Shown piece by piece: positions 40,711-42,667 of a stretch of 42,667 nt of DNA. The position numbers and the translations under genes are program-made. Each line of letters starts with the position of its first letter. Position 1 is the first letter of the stretch. Source of the DNA: JBCCGR01 sp039029195 (GTDB taxonomy: Bacteria; Pseudomonadota; Alphaproteobacteria; Rhizobiales; Rhizobiaceae). Under the pieces are notes generated by a model. That model was not told the origin of the DNA. It made no database searches and was given only the letters and a program-made list of their open reading frames with translations. The DNA lies in NCBI GenBank assembly GCA_039029195.1, contig JBCCGR010000040.1:1-42667 (forward strand), in the 5' to 3' direction.

Positions 40711-42350
40711 TGAAATACCTCACCATATTGGCGAGCCTGCCGGCGCTCCTGGTTGCCAGCAACGCTTTCGCGGAACCTTTTCCTTATGACGTGCCTCAAA
40801 TGAACGAGGAAGCCAAAGCGGCCGGTGTGGTTCATACTTACGAAGGGCCATGGGAATTTTTTGTAGGCGGCGGCGTGGCAAGCTTCGACTGCAATGGCGA
40901 CCGAATGCCAGACCTGTTTCTTGCGGGTGGCACGGAACCCGCACAATTGTTTATCAATCAATCGCAAACGGGTGGTCCGCTCAAATTTGCGAAGCAGAAA
41001 ACTGGGTTGAGCGAGAAAGACAGCGTCAAGGTGCTCGGCGCCTATCCCGTAAACATCGACAATGACGCCTATCCGGATCTTGTTGTTCTGCGCCTGGGCG
41101 AAAACCTCATTCTAAGGGGCGGGCCGGATTGCAGCTTCAAGAAGGCCAACAAAGTGATGGCCTTTGATGGTGGCAGAGCTTGGACCACGGGATTTGCCGC
41201 AACCTGGGAGAAAGACAAGGCCCACCCGACTCTGGCGTTCGGCAACTATGTCGACCGTTCAGCGCCCGGAAGTCCGTGGGGCACCTGCGAGGCGAATGTT
41301 CTCGCCCGCCCCAGGGAAGGCGTTGCGAACTATGGCGAATCCGTGATGCTGGAACCCGGTCACTGTTCCCTTTCCATCCTTTTCACCGACTGGAACAAGT
41401 CCGGTGAGCCAGCGTTGCGCGTTACCAATGACAGGCAATATTATCGGGGTGGGCAGGAACAACTCTGGCGCGTTCAGCCCGGGCGACCGCCGCGCCTTTA
41501 TTCAAAAAACCAGGGCTGGAAACCATTGCGCATTTGGGGGATGGGAATTGCCGAAGCCGATCTCGATCAGGACGGGCTGCCCGAATACGCACTCTCCTCC
41601 ATGGGCGACACAATGCTGCAAATGCTGGACCCGGTAGCCGACAGCGATCGCCCAACTTATCGCGATGCGGCATTCGAAAAAAAGATGACGGCGCACCGAC
41701 CCTATACGGGCACCGATCTCAAACCTTCTACCGGCTGGCATACGCAGTTTGCCGACTTAAACAACGACACCCATCTCGACTTGTTCATTGCCAAAGGCAA
41801 TGTCGAGGCTATGCCGGACTTCGCCGCATTTGATCCCGACAACATGCTGCTTGGAGACGGCAAGAAGAAGTTTGTCGAGAAAGGCGCCGAGGCTGGAGTT
41901 GCGTTACCCACGCGCGGGCGCGGTGCCGCAGTGGTTGATCTGAATGCTGATGGCATGCTTGATCTGGTTGTCGTCAACCGCAAAAGCAATGTCAGCTTGT
42001 TTCGCAATCAAGGCGCCAAAACAGATTGGGGTCACCGCCCAACGGGCAATTGGCTGGCGATTGAGTTGAAAAATGGCAATACCAACGTGGATGCGATTGG
42101 TGCCAAGGTGACGATTAGAACCGGCAACGTAACCCAATCAAAAATGGTGCAGGTTGGAGGCGGCCATGCGTCCGGTCAGCTGGGATTTATTCATTTTGGA
42201 TTGGGGGTGGCCGAGCGAGCCAAGATCCGCGTCCAATGGCCGAACGGCGACTGGAGTCACGAATATCGCGTTTTTGCCAACAATTTTGTTCAGGTCACCA
42301 AAGGGCAGCCAGACCTGCGTTATTGGTATCCCAAAAAAGCTGCGAAGTAG
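40707..42350 (+). CDS. CRTAC1-like secreted protein with FG-GAP/VCBS repeats and UnbV/ASPIC domain
   Basis: The 547-residue protein has a signal peptide (MMKYLTILASLPALLVASNA, cleaved after FA near 22). Calcium-type loops recur: FDCNGDRMPDLFL near 60-72, IDNDAYPDLVVL, ADLDQDGLPEYAL near 284-296, ADLNNDTHLDLFIA near 350-363 and VDLNADGMLDLVVV, forming a beta-propeller. The C-terminus (WLAIELKNGNTNVDAIGAKV onward, about 450-515) is the UnbV/ASPIC domain. CRTAC1-type bacterial proteins are secreted or periplasmic and often lie next to di-heme or redox proteins; their function is unknown. It overlaps the DUF1111 gene by ATGA and ends the transcript. Confidence 0.87.
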   Translation: MMKYLTILASLPALLVASNAFAEPFPYDVPQMNEEAKAAGVVHTYEGPWEFFVGGGVASFDCNGDRMPDLFLAGGTEPAQLFINQSQTGGPLKFAKQKTGLSEKDSVKVLGAYPVNIDNDAYPDLVVLRLGENLILRGGPDCSFKKANKVMAFDGGRAWTTGFAATWEKDKAHPTLAFGNYVDRSAPGSPWGTCEANVLARPREGVANYGESVMLEPGHCSLSILFTDWNKSGEPALRVTNDRQYYRGGQEQLWRVQPGRPPRLYSKNQGWKPLRIWGMGIAEADLDQDGLPEYALSSMGDTMLQMLDPVADSDRPTYRDAAFEKKMTAHRPYTGTDLKPSTGWHTQFADLNNDTHLDLFIAKGNVEAMPDFAAFDPDNMLLGDGKKKFVEKGAEAGVALPTRGRGAAVVDLNADGMLDLVVVNRKSNVSLFRNQGAKTDWGHRPTGNWLAIELKNGNTNVDAIGAKVTIRTGNVTQSKMVQVGGGHASGQLGFIHFGLGVAERAKIRVQWPNGDWSHEYRVFANNFVQVTKGQPDLRYWYPKKAAK

Positions 42351-42538
42351 AAGGTGCAAACAATTTCTGTAATCGAGTCTGCGTTGAAATTGGTTCGGAT
42401 CCAGTTCACTCAGATCGCGCCACAAGCACCAGGCTGCCACCGGCTGATTTTTGATGTAGATGAAATCGCAGCAGCACGCAAAACATCCAAGCGGCGCATA
42501 CTGCAACTGATCAGCCTGGCCTTTCTTGTCCAGCCGCC

Positions 42539-42667
42539 TTATGTCGGGCCATTTTTTGAGATTGTTTCCGATCCGGTCGGGCGCATGTTCAGTGAACGGT
42601 GTGGCCTGATGTGATTGTCCTGTTTCAGCCATGTGTTGATGACGATCTGAGCCTGTTTGGTGGTTGC
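42539..42667 (-). CDS. Transposase integrase-core C-terminus, partial at window edge
   Basis: On the minus strand the last 129 bases read ATTKQAQIVINTWLKQDNHI then RPHRSLNMRPTGSETISKNG, ending at a TAA (42541-42539). The pattern NHIRPHRSLNMRP is the conserved C-terminal end of rve-type transposases of IS3/IS481 elements (YNxxRPHxSL-x-RP). The protein continues outside the window. The 188 bp between it and the CRTAC1 gene stop hold no gene and probably include the IS end, whose repeat I could not define. Confidence 0.8.
   Translation of the reverse strand, partial: ATTKQAQIVINTWLKQDNHIRPHRSLNMRPTGSETISKNGPT

Noticed and set aside
42138..42632. Minus-strand 164-codon open frame at the right end
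   Set aside because: It covers the end of the CRTAC1-like gene and conflicts with the transposase frame that shares its strand; the residues show no family pattern.
1..42667. CRISPR arrays, tRNA/rRNA genes, phage att sites
   Set aside because: No regularly spaced direct repeats, no cloverleaf-like or rRNA-like stretches and no integrase-att arrangement were noticed by eye; a tRNAscan or CRISPR search was not possible here.

Overview
The window reads as chromosomal DNA of an alphaproteobacterium, most likely Hyphomicrobiales (Rhizobiales) and plausibly marine. The grounds are a RirA-type Rrf2 iron regulator with its three-cysteine motif, TGA-N9-TCA iron boxes, rhizobial-style xylose and thiamine operons, and the density of TRAP/TTT/ABC uptake systems. 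This is a judgement from gene content, not from a database search. Almost every base is used by tightly packed catabolic operons with 1-11 bp overlaps between genes.

Left part (1-5645, +): the end of a tripartite tricarboxylate transporter (tctC partial, tctB, tctA) runs directly into an AtuA/DUF1446 protein, a DUF4387 protein, a DAO-type FAD oxidoreductase and an SDR whose catalytic residues are non-canonical. The substrate is unknown. 5666-13278: a divergent RpiR regulator faces an N-formylglutamate-amidohydrolase-like enzyme, a complete TRAP transporter, a glutamine-synthetase-family ligase and an aldehyde dehydrogenase, which looks like a gamma-glutamylated-intermediate pathway for an imported compound. 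13372-19371: a TPP riboswitch heads thiD-thiO-thiS-thiG-thiE-thiY-thiZ-thiX, making the thiazole half of thiamin and importing a pyrimidine precursor. No thiC is present here.

Middle (19429-21734): an iron locus. rirA starts at a TTG codon and is divergent from a small seven-cysteine protein, with a TGA-N9-TCA box between them. A second such box lies upstream of a small putative exported ORF and an orphan ExbD-like gene. 21945-29521: a GntR regulator and an oxidative sugar operon (aldo-keto reductase, FucU mutarotase, lactonase, XylX-like FAH dehydratase, alpha-ketoglutarate semialdehyde dehydrogenase) diverge from a UxaA-type dehydratase. Together these could take D-arabinose or a related sugar to 2-oxoglutarate.

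Right part: a decayed sulfatase remnant abuts an IS3-type element (29918-31388) whose orfB is frameshifted. Then comes xylFHGBA (minus strand) with a divergent ROK/XylR repressor and a clear operator overlapping the xylF promoter. The ROK gene is translationally coupled to a di-heme DUF1111 oxidoreductase and a CRTAC1 (FG-GAP/UnbV) secreted protein. The window ends inside a second transposase. The less described points are the iron-box locus, the DUF1446/DUF4387 operon, the GS-formylglutamase-like module and the ROK-diheme-CRTAC1 coupling.
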